A stretch of 47,874 nt of DNA from JAAUTS01 sp034440395. GTDB taxonomy: Bacteria > Verrucomicrobiota > Verrucomicrobiia > Methylacidiphilales > JAAUTS01. Shown here piece after piece: positions 36,785 to 44,600 of this stretch (position 1 is its first letter; the number at the start of each line of letters is the position of its first letter). The stretch is taken from positions 1-47,874 of the forward strand of contig JAWXBW010000034.1 in NCBI GenBank assembly GCA_034440395.1. Reading direction: 5' to 3'. The notes below the pieces were generated by a model, which was given only the letters and a program-made list of their open reading frames with translations, had not been told where the DNA came from and searched no databases. A program made the translations under genes and the position numbers.

Positions 36785-39028
36785 ATGAGTTCTGCGCTTT
36801 TTAGGTTTTATTCTGCCAATCTTGCTTTTCTTATCATTGCTCTTTTTTTGCCGCATTCTGCCCAAGCTCAATCCGTCTCTCTCCCCACGGACCGCGCCCG
36901 CATCGTCATCGCCACTATTCCTGATGCTTATAACCCTAGCGGCCCTGCGTTGAAAGTTCTCCGCACAGATACCAATACTCCGCTCCGCGCGGGGACGGCG
37001 TGGATCTGGGATAAGCCCCCACAGGAGCAGCCCCATTCCTATTACGCTTCTATGCAGGCCAAGGGGCTCAATGGGGTGCGGATGATCCTTTTCGACATCT
37101 GGGAGACCGAGGCCTACACGCCTGGGCCCAATTTCACCCCCACGAATTGGAACGACGCCGCTTATCGCACCCGCCAGCTCGCCCGCATGGAACGCTCGGT
37201 CAACTACGCATCCGCCAATGGTCTCTACGTGATCATTAACTGCCACAATAAAATCCCACTCTACAACGCCACCTACGCCGACGCCCTCTGGACTTACGTG
37301 GCACCCTATTTCGCCAATCGCACCCATGTTATCTATGAGGCTTCCAACGAGCCGATGAGCGGCATCGGAATCAACGGGAACCTCGAATCGGTCCACCCGG
37401 GTCGCCTCCAAGAACTTAAAACGGCCTACAACATTATCCGTGCTGGAGCACCAAACACCCACATCATGATTTTCTCACCACCGGGCATCAACGACTACGG
37501 TTTCGGAACTGGAATGGGTAACTTAGCCGAAACCTTTGCCGCCCTGCCTGGAGTAGTGGATTGGACGAAGACCTCGCTTGCCTATCATCTTTACAGCACC
37601 GACGGCGGCCCTCTCCCTCAAGCACAGAATTTGCGAAATCTGCACTCACGCTTTGCGGGCTGGCCTTCGGAAAATAATTTTCCCAATTCGGTTTCCAACG
37701 CAACGCTAGGGATCACAGATTCGTGGCGTTCCGGGAGTTTCGCTGGACACGAGCATATCAACCAGACCTGCGAATTCCTCGGTCTCGGGTGGAGTATGTG
37801 GAATATAAACGGGCAGGAACAGTTGGATAGAAACTGGCCTGTTCTCTGGGCCGATGCCGTCGCCAAAGGCTACACGTGGACAGCCGATGTTCTCACTATT
37901 ACCTCGCCGACTTTCACCTCTCCCGCCGCTGTAACCATTTCTCAGGGGTTACCCGCAACCATACCCCTTGCTGCAAGCCCTGGAATCGTTACTTATACCG
38001 CCACCAACTTGCCCAACGGCCTGACCCTCAATACCACCTCTGGCCTCATCAGCGGAACTTCCACCATTGCCGGTACCTTTACCATTGCTCTCTCCGCTAC
38101 GAACTCCGCAGGCACCAGTCAAGGTGCACTGAACCTCACTGTTACCCCCACCCAAGAAGTAAGCCTCTACGATGAGAATTTCGCTTCAGGAACTGTCGCC
38201 GGGTGGTGGTTCTTCTCAGGCGGCACGGGACTCACCAGCACCCTCACCCCTGACAATTCCGGACCCAGTGATGGGAAAGTTTTGAAACTCAACATCCAAG
38301 CTCCCAATACTTGGAATGCTGGTATTGGCACCACTCGCTCTAACACACCCCCGTTCACCCTTGCTGATCTTACCCGCACGTTGATCCAAGGACGTATACA
38401 AATCCAAAGCCCTTCAGGTAGCAACTTCGCCCTCATCCTCAAAACCGCCAACGGTCAAAGCCTCTATTATAATACCTCCGCCCTAGGCTCCACGTGGGTT
38501 GATTTTTCCATTCCCCTCTCCAGCTTCGTTAATGACAATTTTAATTTCAGCGCTAGCTCTTGGGAAATCCTGATCGTTCCCGACTCCACGAACTGGGGCT
38601 TAGGCACATCCATCTTAAGCCTCGATTATCTAAAAATCACCCGCCTCGACGACATTGCCGACCCACTTCTAGCTTGGCGTAAAATCCATTTTAACACCAC
38701 CACTTCCACAGGCCTAGCAGCTGACAATGCCGACCCCGATGGAGATGGCCTAAAGAACATTCTCGAATACGCCCTAGGCGGTAACCCCATGAATCCCACA
38801 AGCGCATCCAACCCTGTTCTTGCTCATCAAGGAACGTTTCTCAGCCTAAGCTTTGATCGCCTTCGCCATGACCTCAATTATCTTGTCCAAGCCAGCCCTG
38901 ACCTAGTCACATGGACAACCATCGCCACCAACCCAGGTCTTCCCACTCAACGCGTCACCTTTACCGACGCAGTCAACACCAGCACCACACCGAAGCGCTT
39001 CATTCGTTTACTCATCACTCAGCCTTGA
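36785..39028 (+). CDS. Secreted GH5-like glycosidase with multidomain tail
   Basis: 747 residues with a signal peptide (LAFLIIALFLPHSAQA). Residues 60-365 form a GH5-type barrel with Glu189 as acid/base in EASNEP and His268 in AYHLY. At the expected strand-7 nucleophile I see ITDSW (Asp312) and no obvious Glu, so activity is open. A putative Ig domain (about 372-452, GLTLNTTSGLISGTSTIAGT) and a carbohydrate-binding, galactose-binding-like domain (about 455-635) follow. The tail has a calcium-type DPDGDGLKNILEYALGG and a C-terminal domain with LVQASPDLVTWTT. This tail is typical of secreted verrucomicrobial and planctomycete proteins. Confidence 0.85.
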   Translation: MSSALFRFYSANLAFLIIALFLPHSAQAQSVSLPTDRARIVIATIPDAYNPSGPALKVLRTDTNTPLRAGTAWIWDKPPQEQPHSYYASMQAKGLNGVRMILFDIWETEAYTPGPNFTPTNWNDAAYRTRQLARMERSVNYASANGLYVIINCHNKIPLYNATYADALWTYVAPYFANRTHVIYEASNEPMSGIGINGNLESVHPGRLQELKTAYNIIRAGAPNTHIMIFSPPGINDYGFGTGMGNLAETFAALPGVVDWTKTSLAYHLYSTDGGPLPQAQNLRNLHSRFAGWPSENNFPNSVSNATLGITDSWRSGSFAGHEHINQTCEFLGLGWSMWNINGQEQLDRNWPVLWADAVAKGYTWTADVLTITSPTFTSPAAVTISQGLPATIPLAASPGIVTYTATNLPNGLTLNTTSGLISGTSTIAGTFTIALSATNSAGTSQGALNLTVTPTQEVSLYDENFASGTVAGWWFFSGGTGLTSTLTPDNSGPSDGKVLKLNIQAPNTWNAGIGTTRSNTPPFTLADLTRTLIQGRIQIQSPSGSNFALILKTANGQSLYYNTSALGSTWVDFSIPLSSFVNDNFNFSASSWEILIVPDSTNWGLGTSILSLDYLKITRLDDIADPLLAWRKIHFNTTTSTGLAADNADPDGDGLKNILEYALGGNPMNPTSASNPVLAHQGTFLSLSFDRLRHDLNYLVQASPDLVTWTTIATNPGLPTQRVTFTDAVNTSTTPKRFIRLLITQP

Positions 39029-39064
39029 TGTTGCGCTCGGCAAGCTTTAGGCTACTCTTTCAAA

Positions 39065-39394
39065 ATGAATCCCAACCACACTCCTTGGAAAACGGTATCT
39101 GATCAACTTTGCTTAGGCACAGCAACGGATGGCTGGAATCTTGCCTCCACCTGCGGCACAGCAGAGGACGAAGAAAGAACTTTTTATTACTACGTTCTCT
39201 TCAGCTCTCCCTTCACCTCTTCCCCTGTAGTTCAACTAGGGCTGACGGGCTTCGACATGGATCAACGCCAAAGCCCGCGTATCCAGCTACAAGCTTTAGA
39301 GATTACACCTAACGGCTTCACCGCCTGCCTCTCGACGTGGCGCGACACCCAGATTTACTCTGTAACGTTTAACTGGTTAGCAATCGGCTCTTAA
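39065..39394 (+). CDS. H-type lectin domain protein
   Basis: 109 residues. The C-terminal 65 residues follow the H-type lectin pattern known from snail agglutinin and discoidin: FSSPFTSSPVVQLGLTGFD, PRIQLQALEITPNGFTACL, STWRDTQIYSVTFNWLAIG. No signal peptide is visible, so it may act inside the cell or be released otherwise. It sits 36 bp after the secreted glycosidase gene and may be transcribed with it. Binding to N-acetylgalactosamine-like sugars is suggested by family only. Confidence 0.82.
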   Translation: MNPNHTPWKTVSDQLCLGTATDGWNLASTCGTAEDEERTFYYYVLFSSPFTSSPVVQLGLTGFDMDQRQSPRIQLQALEITPNGFTACLSTWRDTQIYSVTFNWLAIGS

Positions 39395-39400
39395 CGCTTC

Positions 39401-40180
39401 CTACAAAGTCCGCTTAGAACGCGCCTTAGCTACGATACTGGCCAGCAGCGCTTTATGGCCTGTCTTAAAGTCCGCATGATCCGATTGTCGTTGTTCTAAG
39501 GCTGGTTGAATGATTTCTTTCTCAATGTTTAATTGTCTTCCATATAATTTTACCCAGAGTTTTCGGACATTGTTACGGAGATCTCCTTGCGGAAACGGTC
39601 TTGGGAGGTGTTCTTCCGTGCGAGGGCTACTGGGTTTAATAAAAAATCGGTAACAAGATTGCATTTCATCCAGAAGAGTTTTTTCGTCGGGTTGACCTAT
39701 CGTAGCTAAGACTGCTTGAAAGGCCTCTAAGTCTTTAGCCTCATATCGTTGTAACTTAGTAAATAAAATATCGTAGGGATGAGGCACGGTGCATCTACTT
39801 TTACCTATGTTTTCAGACATGGCTCGTCTCCAACATCTGGGACCAGGTTCAAAGGTGCTTTCTGAGCAGACTTGAATATAGATACTGGCTGAGCCCTTGG
39901 CATAACCAATGTCTTTCACCACGTCAGACAACTCTGTTCGGCTGAGTGGATGAGGAAACTCTCTCAAATCTGCTCCGACGACAACATCTGGGAAAACATC
40001 AACATCCGCACTTAAAACGGATGGAGCTACCGTCATTTGTAAGGCCGCCGACCCAAACAAAACAAGTGGGGTGGCACGTGTCGCTGGAATTGCCGATAAC
40101 AGATCATAGAGAATTTTTCCCGAGGGACTCTTCCACTGCAAAGGCATCGGCCAACTAAAGAGAGGAATTTCTTTTTGCAT
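39401..40180 (-). CDS. Nucleotidyltransferase-fold protein (AbiEii-like)
   Basis: 259 residues. The N-terminal part has VLFGSAALQMT (Gly43-Ser44) and SADVDVF (Asp59/Asp61), the GS...DxD pair of the nucleotidyltransferase fold as in AbiEii/MNT-type toxins and DUF6036. The remainder is helical (LFTKLQRYEAKDLEAF). It overlaps a short upstream gene by 26 bp. The pair looks like a toxin-antitoxin or accessory defence unit, but neither partner matches a named system clearly. Confidence 0.65.
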   Translation of the reverse strand: MQKEIPLFSWPMPLQWKSPSGKILYDLLSAIPATRATPLVLFGSAALQMTVAPSVLSADVDVFPDVVVGADLREFPHPLSRTELSDVVKDIGYAKGSASIYIQVCSESTFEPGPRCWRRAMSENIGKSRCTVPHPYDILFTKLQRYEAKDLEAFQAVLATIGQPDEKTLLDEMQSCYRFFIKPSSPRTEEHLPRPFPQGDLRNNVRKLWVKLYGRQLNIEKEIIQPALEQRQSDHADFKTGHKALLASIVAKARSKRTL

Positions 40181-40364
40181 AGCTACCTTTCAGGCTGTGC
40201 TTGGCTTGATCTATCAAACGATCCGTAACTTCCGTGTCCTGAGCAAGTATGGAGGCAACGGAAAGTTGTGCCTCGGATAAAGTTTTACCTTGGCCTGCTT
40301 TAATCAGCAATCGGGCAGCCAGACGTGACTTACGCCAAATGGGTGAACTAGTCTTAAGAGGCAT
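40155..40364 (-). CDS. Small basic protein upstream of the nucleotidyltransferase
   Basis: 69 residues, rich in Lys, Arg and Ser, starting with ATG at 40364 with AGGA 11 bases upstream. Its end overlaps the following gene by 26 bp, so the two are co-translated. The helical middle (AARLLIKAGQGKTLSEAQL) has no recognised fold. By position it may be the antitoxin or RNA/DNA-binding partner of the nucleotidyltransferase. Confidence 0.55.
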   Translation of the reverse strand: MPLKTSSPIWRKSRLAARLLIKAGQGKTLSEAQLSVASILAQDTEVTDRLIDQAKHSLKGSYAKRNSSL

Positions 40365-40548
40365 GGCCTAATCCTAGCTTTAAACTCATTAACTGACAAT
40401 CCCAATGAAAAAAATGAAGTATGCGATATGAATGTTGAAGGACAGAACCTGCTCCATCCTCCTTACGATTTCAAAGGGATCGAAATCCAACTATCCTTCA
40501 TTCAGACCGCATTCTTCCAACTTATTCTTTAGCTGGACGTTTAACTTC

Positions 40549-41997
40549 TTACAAAGTTCCGCCATTGCTTTCTATAACCGCTTTATACCAGTAAGCAGAA
40601 TCCTTTAAAGTCCGGGTCTGGGTTACGTAATCGACATGCACCAGCCCGAAACGCGGCTTATAACCCTCAGCCCATTCAAAGTTATCCATCAGGGACCATT
40701 GGAAATAGCCCGCCATCGGTATGCCCTCTCTACTAGCCCGCTGCACTCCACGAAGGTAACGGTGAAGGTAATCAATCCGAGCACCGTCATGTACTTTCCC
40801 GTCTAAAGCCACCCAATCAATGTTACAAAAACCATTCTCCGTAATGACGATAGGTAATTTCCCTTTGCCATACCGATCATTATAAAAACGCGCTTTCCAG
40901 TAAAGTGCCTCAGGAGCCAACATGAGCCAAGAGAGTTGACCCGTAGGATGTTCATGCGGATAGGCTAGATCCTCAGGCGCAGCCCCTACTTCCGTAGCTC
41001 CTCCCGCAAGAGATGTCGCTTTAACTCCACTCACAACTTCAATCTCCGTTCCGTTTTTTGCCCTCACACGCACACCAGAATAACAATTATAACCAATAAA
41101 ATCTAAAGGTTGATGAATCACTTTCATATCCGCATCCGTCGGGTTTAACCATTTGTCCCCAAAGACCACGGCTGCCTCATCAGGGTATTTTCCGAAATAA
41201 ACTGGATCCAACCAAAGCGGAATGTCCCACAAGCTTTGTCCACTGACAGTAAAAAGTGATTTTCGTGCCGCTTCTATATTTGCCGGAGTTTCCGTATCAG
41301 GGATTTTAGCATACCCAGCCGGAGCCATGCCGATAAAGAGTTCCTTCTTAGTCGAAGCCCGTAAGGCCTGCGTGCCGCGGCCATGAGCCAGTAAGGAATG
41401 ATGCACGCACCGTAAGGATTCCGTTACAGACAACTTAAGCCCGGGCGCATGATTACCATCTTTATAACCTGCCACAATAAAGACCGAAGGTTCGTTCAAT
41501 GTCATCCACCACTTAACCCGGTCTCCCAAACTCTGCCCCATCACTGCTGAGTAATCTGCAAACCATTCTGCAATGTCACGGTTAAGCCAGCCTCCACGGT
41601 GATGCAGTGCTGAAGGCAAATCCCAATGGTAGAGGGTAGCAAAGGGTTCAATCCCGACCAACAATAATTCATCAACTAAATTTTTATAGAAATCTAAGCC
41701 CTTCTGATTCACCGCTCCCGTGCCCTCGGGGAAAATGCGGGACCACGCAATCGAAAAACGATATCCCTTTAAACCCATGTCTTTCATCATGGCCACATCT
41801 TTTTTCCAAAGGTGATAGTGGTCACATGCTACATCACCCGTGCTACCACCACCAACTGCACCCTCTTTGCGGCAGAACATGTCCCAGATGGAGGCACCCT
41901 TACCATCTTTATTCCAAGCTCCTTCGATTTGGTAGCTAGCCGTGGCCGCACCCCAAATAAAATTCTCGGGAAAGCCAGTGTTTGTTAATTTGTGCAT
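40549..41997 (-). CDS. GH1 beta-glucosidase
   Basis: 482 residues of the GH1 barrel. The N-terminal signature FIWGAATASYQIEGAW, acid/base Glu169 in TLNEP and nucleophile Glu387 in VITENGF are all present, as is the sugar-binding WSLMDNFEWAEGY. No signal peptide, so it acts in the cytoplasm on imported beta-glucosides or cellobiose. It follows the half-TerC gene by 20 bp. Confidence 0.95.
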   Translation of the reverse strand: MHKLTNTGFPENFIWGAATASYQIEGAWNKDGKGASIWDMFCRKEGAVGGGSTGDVACDHYHLWKKDVAMMKDMGLKGYRFSIAWSRIFPEGTGAVNQKGLDFYKNLVDELLLVGIEPFATLYHWDLPSALHHRGGWLNRDIAEWFADYSAVMGQSLGDRVKWWMTLNEPSVFIVAGYKDGNHAPGLKLSVTESLRCVHHSLLAHGRGTQALRASTKKELFIGMAPAGYAKIPDTETPANIEAARKSLFTVSGQSLWDIPLWLDPVYFGKYPDEAAVVFGDKWLNPTDADMKVIHQPLDFIGYNCYSGVRVRAKNGTEIEVVSGVKATSLAGGATEVGAAPEDLAYPHEHPTGQLSWLMLAPEALYWKARFYNDRYGKGKLPIVITENGFCNIDWVALDGKVHDGARIDYLHRYLRGVQRASREGIPMAGYFQWSLMDNFEWAEGYKPRFGLVHVDYVTQTRTLKDSAYWYKAVIESNGGTL

Positions 41998-42017
41998 ATA
42001 TATACTAATATTAATTG

Positions 42018-42380
42018 TTAATTATCTGAATCTATTTTATCCGTAGAACGATTTCTCCACCAATGAAAAAAGCCGCAGAGCGCAATCAATCCCAACACGA
42101 GCCAAAAAACCGTCGTGCTCAAGTGCCAAGCCTCGCTTAGCCCCAATGTAAGGCTTCCTTGCAAAACTTGTAAAAACCAGAAATTAATAATCCATGCCGC
42201 ATATAAAATGGCGATAAAACGCAAGACAAACGCTCCCGCAATTCCGTAAAATAACGCCTTTTTTTGTTGGTGTTGCGGCAGACCCTGCGCCAACGCTGCT
42301 AGAACGATGGCATTCTCTGCGGAGAACACCACTTCCAGCCCAGCTAAAGTTAGGATCGTTGGAATATCCGTTAGATCCAT
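42018..42380 (-). CDS. Half-size TerC-like membrane protein
   Basis: 120 residues with three or four membrane segments. The start TILTLAGLEVVFSAENAIVLAALAQ and QKKALFYGIAGAFVLRF corresponds to the first half of TerC/YkoY metal-ion efflux proteins, which are 230 residues or longer. The usual Asp of the IDNA motif is Glu (SAENA). It ends cleanly with a hydrophilic tail and is not a broken gene. Only 3 bp separate it from the aminotransferase gene. Confidence 0.7.
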   Translation of the reverse strand: MDLTDIPTILTLAGLEVVFSAENAIVLAALAQGLPQHQQKKALFYGIAGAFVLRFIAILYAAWIINFWFLQVLQGSLTLGLSEAWHLSTTVFWLVLGLIALCGFFHWWRNRSTDKIDSDN

Positions 42381-42383
42381 AGA

Positions 42384-43571
42384 CTAATTTTTTTTCTTAA
42401 GACGACTCACAAAAGAACGAATACGCACAGCAGCAATCTCTATTTGATCCATAGCCGTGGCATAGCTGCACCGCACAAAACCTTCCCCGCTAGGCCCAAA
42501 AGCATCCCCAGGCACAACTGCTACTTTTTCTTCATCTAGTAATTTTAAAGCAAACTCGCGACTACTCAGCCCCGTCGTGCGAATATCCACAAATAAATAA
42601 AAGGCACCTTTGGGTAAATGACATTGTAATCCCATGTCATTGAAGTGATAACTGAGATAATTACGGCGTTGCTCATACTGATCCCGCATAGCCGCCGCAC
42701 TAGCCTCCCCGTTACGCAAAGCTTCTAAGGCCGCTTCTTGACTAATAATAGAGGCACAGAGCATCGAGTATTGATGAATTCTCATCATCGCTTCCGTTAA
42801 GGCCGCTGGAGCACAAGCGTAGCCGATACGGAAGCCAGTCATGGCGTAGGCCTTACTAAAACCATGTAGAAAGATGCAGCGCTCTTTCATTCCAGGCAGG
42901 GAGGCAATGCTTTGGTGGTCGCGTAAATAGGTTAAATCTGAATAGATCTCATCGGTCAAAACAAGCAGATCATGCTCACAACAGAGAGCCGCAATTTTTT
43001 CTTGTTCGTCCCGCTCTAGCACCGCACCCGTGGGGTTAGTAGGGAAGTTCAGCATGATCGCCTTCGTCCTTGGGGTGATGACTTTACGTAACTCTTCCGC
43101 TCTTAGCGTAAATCCGTCTTCTGCTCGCGTGGCCACGGCCACGGCCTTCCCATGCGCTAGGGCTATACTAGGGCTATACGAGACGTAGCATGGTTCATGA
43201 TAAATAACTTCGTCCCCAGGATTGGTAATGGCACGCAGGGCGATGTCGATTGCTTCAGAAACGCCAACCGCCACGATCACTTCTGTCAACGCATCGTAAG
43301 AAATGCCAAAGTTCAGCTTCACGTGACGTGCGATTTCTTTACGCAAAGCGGGCGACCCTAAGTTCGAGGTGTAGCCCGTCTTGCCGCGTTCCAGCGCATA
43401 GATCGCCGCTTCCCGGATGTGCCACGGTGTGACAAAGTCTGGCTCCCCGATGCCGAGGGAAATCACATCTGACATGGATTGCACGATCTCAAAAAAATCA
43501 CGAATCCCTGAGCGCGGTATTTTCTGCACGTGTTGGGCGATGTAATCGCGCGATTTAACTTCGGCCTTCAT
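42384..43571 (-). CDS. PLP-dependent aminotransferase, class I/II
   Basis: 395 residues from the ATG at 43571 (MKAEVKSRDYIAQHVQK). An upstream in-frame TTG at 43637 lies within the regulator gene and is rejected. PLP Lys240 is in HGFSKAYAMTGFRIGYA, and NFPTNPTGAV and GVSEAID complete the cofactor site. It belongs to the aspartate/aromatic aminotransferase subgroup. It follows an Lrp-type regulator by 37 bp, suggesting amino-acid-controlled expression. Confidence 0.93.
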   Translation of the reverse strand: MKAEVKSRDYIAQHVQKIPRSGIRDFFEIVQSMSDVISLGIGEPDFVTPWHIREAAIYALERGKTGYTSNLGSPALRKEIARHVKLNFGISYDALTEVIVAVGVSEAIDIALRAITNPGDEVIYHEPCYVSYSPSIALAHGKAVAVATRAEDGFTLRAEELRKVITPRTKAIMLNFPTNPTGAVLERDEQEKIAALCCEHDLLVLTDEIYSDLTYLRDHQSIASLPGMKERCIFLHGFSKAYAMTGFRIGYACAPAALTEAMMRIHQYSMLCASIISQEAALEALRNGEASAAAMRDQYEQRRNYLSYHFNDMGLQCHLPKGAFYLFVDIRTTGLSSREFALKLLDEEKVAVVPGDAFGPSGEGFVRCSYATAMDQIEIAAVRIRSFVSRLKKKN

Positions 43572-43608
43572 AGTGATGGAAATTCCCGACCCTTGCCAAT
43601 GAATCGAC

Positions 43609-44088
43609 TCAAGGACTAACCTTGAGTCTGTCCTCAAAGGACTCTTGAGCGTAGAGGGTTCCCTGTTCTTTGTAGGGCTTCAGCACAAAATGGGTGGCCG
43701 TGGAAAGAACACCTTGAATCGTGGAAAGCTTTTGCGAAACAAAGGCCGCCGCATGTTTCAGGTCAGGGCCTTCTACTTCAACTAACAAATCATAAGAACC
43801 GCTCATGAGGTAGCAGGATTTAACTTCTTGGAATTTAGCGATCCGATCCGCCACCCGATTAAAGCCGCCTTCACGTTCTGGGGTGATTTTCACCTCGATC
43901 ACAGCGCGCACAACCGTCCGCTCCGCCTTTTCGTCATCCACGATTGCCTTGTAGCCGAGGATCACCTTATCTTCCTCCATTTTTTTAATTTTACGGCGAA
44001 CCTCCTCCGCATCACAATTCAAGCACTCGGCAATAAAGTCAGGCGAGGCCAGAGCGTTCTCTTCCAAAATTTTTAAAATAGCATCCAT
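43609..44088 (-). CDS. Lrp/AsnC-family transcriptional regulator
   Basis: 159 residues: N-terminal helix-turn-helix (SPDFIAECLNCDAEEVRRKI) and the RAM ligand-binding domain (EVKSCYLMSGSYDLLVEVEG). It probably senses an amino acid and regulates the adjacent aminotransferase gene. First gene of the aminotransferase/half-TerC/GH1 run. Confidence 0.92.
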   Translation of the reverse strand: MDAILKILEENALASPDFIAECLNCDAEEVRRKIKKMEEDKVILGYKAIVDDEKAERTVVRAVIEVKITPEREGGFNRVADRIAKFQEVKSCYLMSGSYDLLVEVEGPDLKHAAAFVSQKLSTIQGVLSTATHFVLKPYKEQGTLYAQESFEDRLKVSP

Positions 44089-44146
44089 AGATAAAATTGA
44101 TCCGTAGCTTAGCCTAACAAGAAAGCTAACGATCTCACTTTTTCGC

Positions 44147-44575
44147 TCAAGGAACGATGAAGATCTTGCCCGTGTAAGGGCATTTTACTTGGGTTCCAGG
44201 CGCTATGCCTTCAACGCTGACAGGGCCAGCATATTGCGCATAAGGGCTAGTGACTAAGCCTTTTTTACCTTTAACTGGTGTGGCTAAAGGATACTTTACC
44301 ATCGTGGTGCTGGCGGCTGGTTTTGCGGCGGTGTCCCAAGGACGCGGTTCATTTGTCGCAGGACGCTGAGAGTAAACGGGCGGCGTTGTGGTGGTTGGCA
44401 GCGGCACATCATTAGGAGTAGGCTGTTGCGTGTTGGGGTCTGTTCCAGAAGCGAGTTCGCCACTAGGTGCCGTGTAAGGAGGTATCGACTGGTCCGTTGC
44501 GTAGTAGCCCGTATCGTTAGAGGCGCACCCGATTACGAAAAAGGAAGCCGTTAATAAGCAAAACAATTGTTTCAT
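44147..44575 (-). CDS. Pro/Thr-rich lipoprotein of unknown function
   Basis: 142 residues with a lipoprotein signal (LFCLLTASFFVIGC, lipid Cys17). The mature chain is Pro/Thr-rich and unstructured up to about residue 95, then ends with KCPYTGKIFIVP, a small conserved-looking motif with a Cys-Pro pair. Likely anchored at the outer or inner membrane. No family recognised. Confidence 0.7.
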   Translation of the reverse strand: MKQLFCLLTASFFVIGCASNDTGYYATDQSIPPYTAPSGELASGTDPNTQQPTPNDVPLPTTTTPPVYSQRPATNEPRPWDTAAKPAASTTMVKYPLATPVKGKKGLVTSPYAQYAGPVSVEGIAPGTQVKCPYTGKIFIVP

Positions 44576-44600
44576 GATTATTTTTTAAAATAGACCTCTT

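Noticed and set aside
36758..37462. 234-codon frame on the minus strand
   Set aside because: Antisense to the signal peptide and barrel of the GH5-like gene; low-complexity Gly/Val-rich translation.
40428..40532. 34-codon frame beginning MNVEGQNLLHPPYDF
   Set aside because: Too short, no ribosome-binding site and no family; could be a remnant but cannot be supported.
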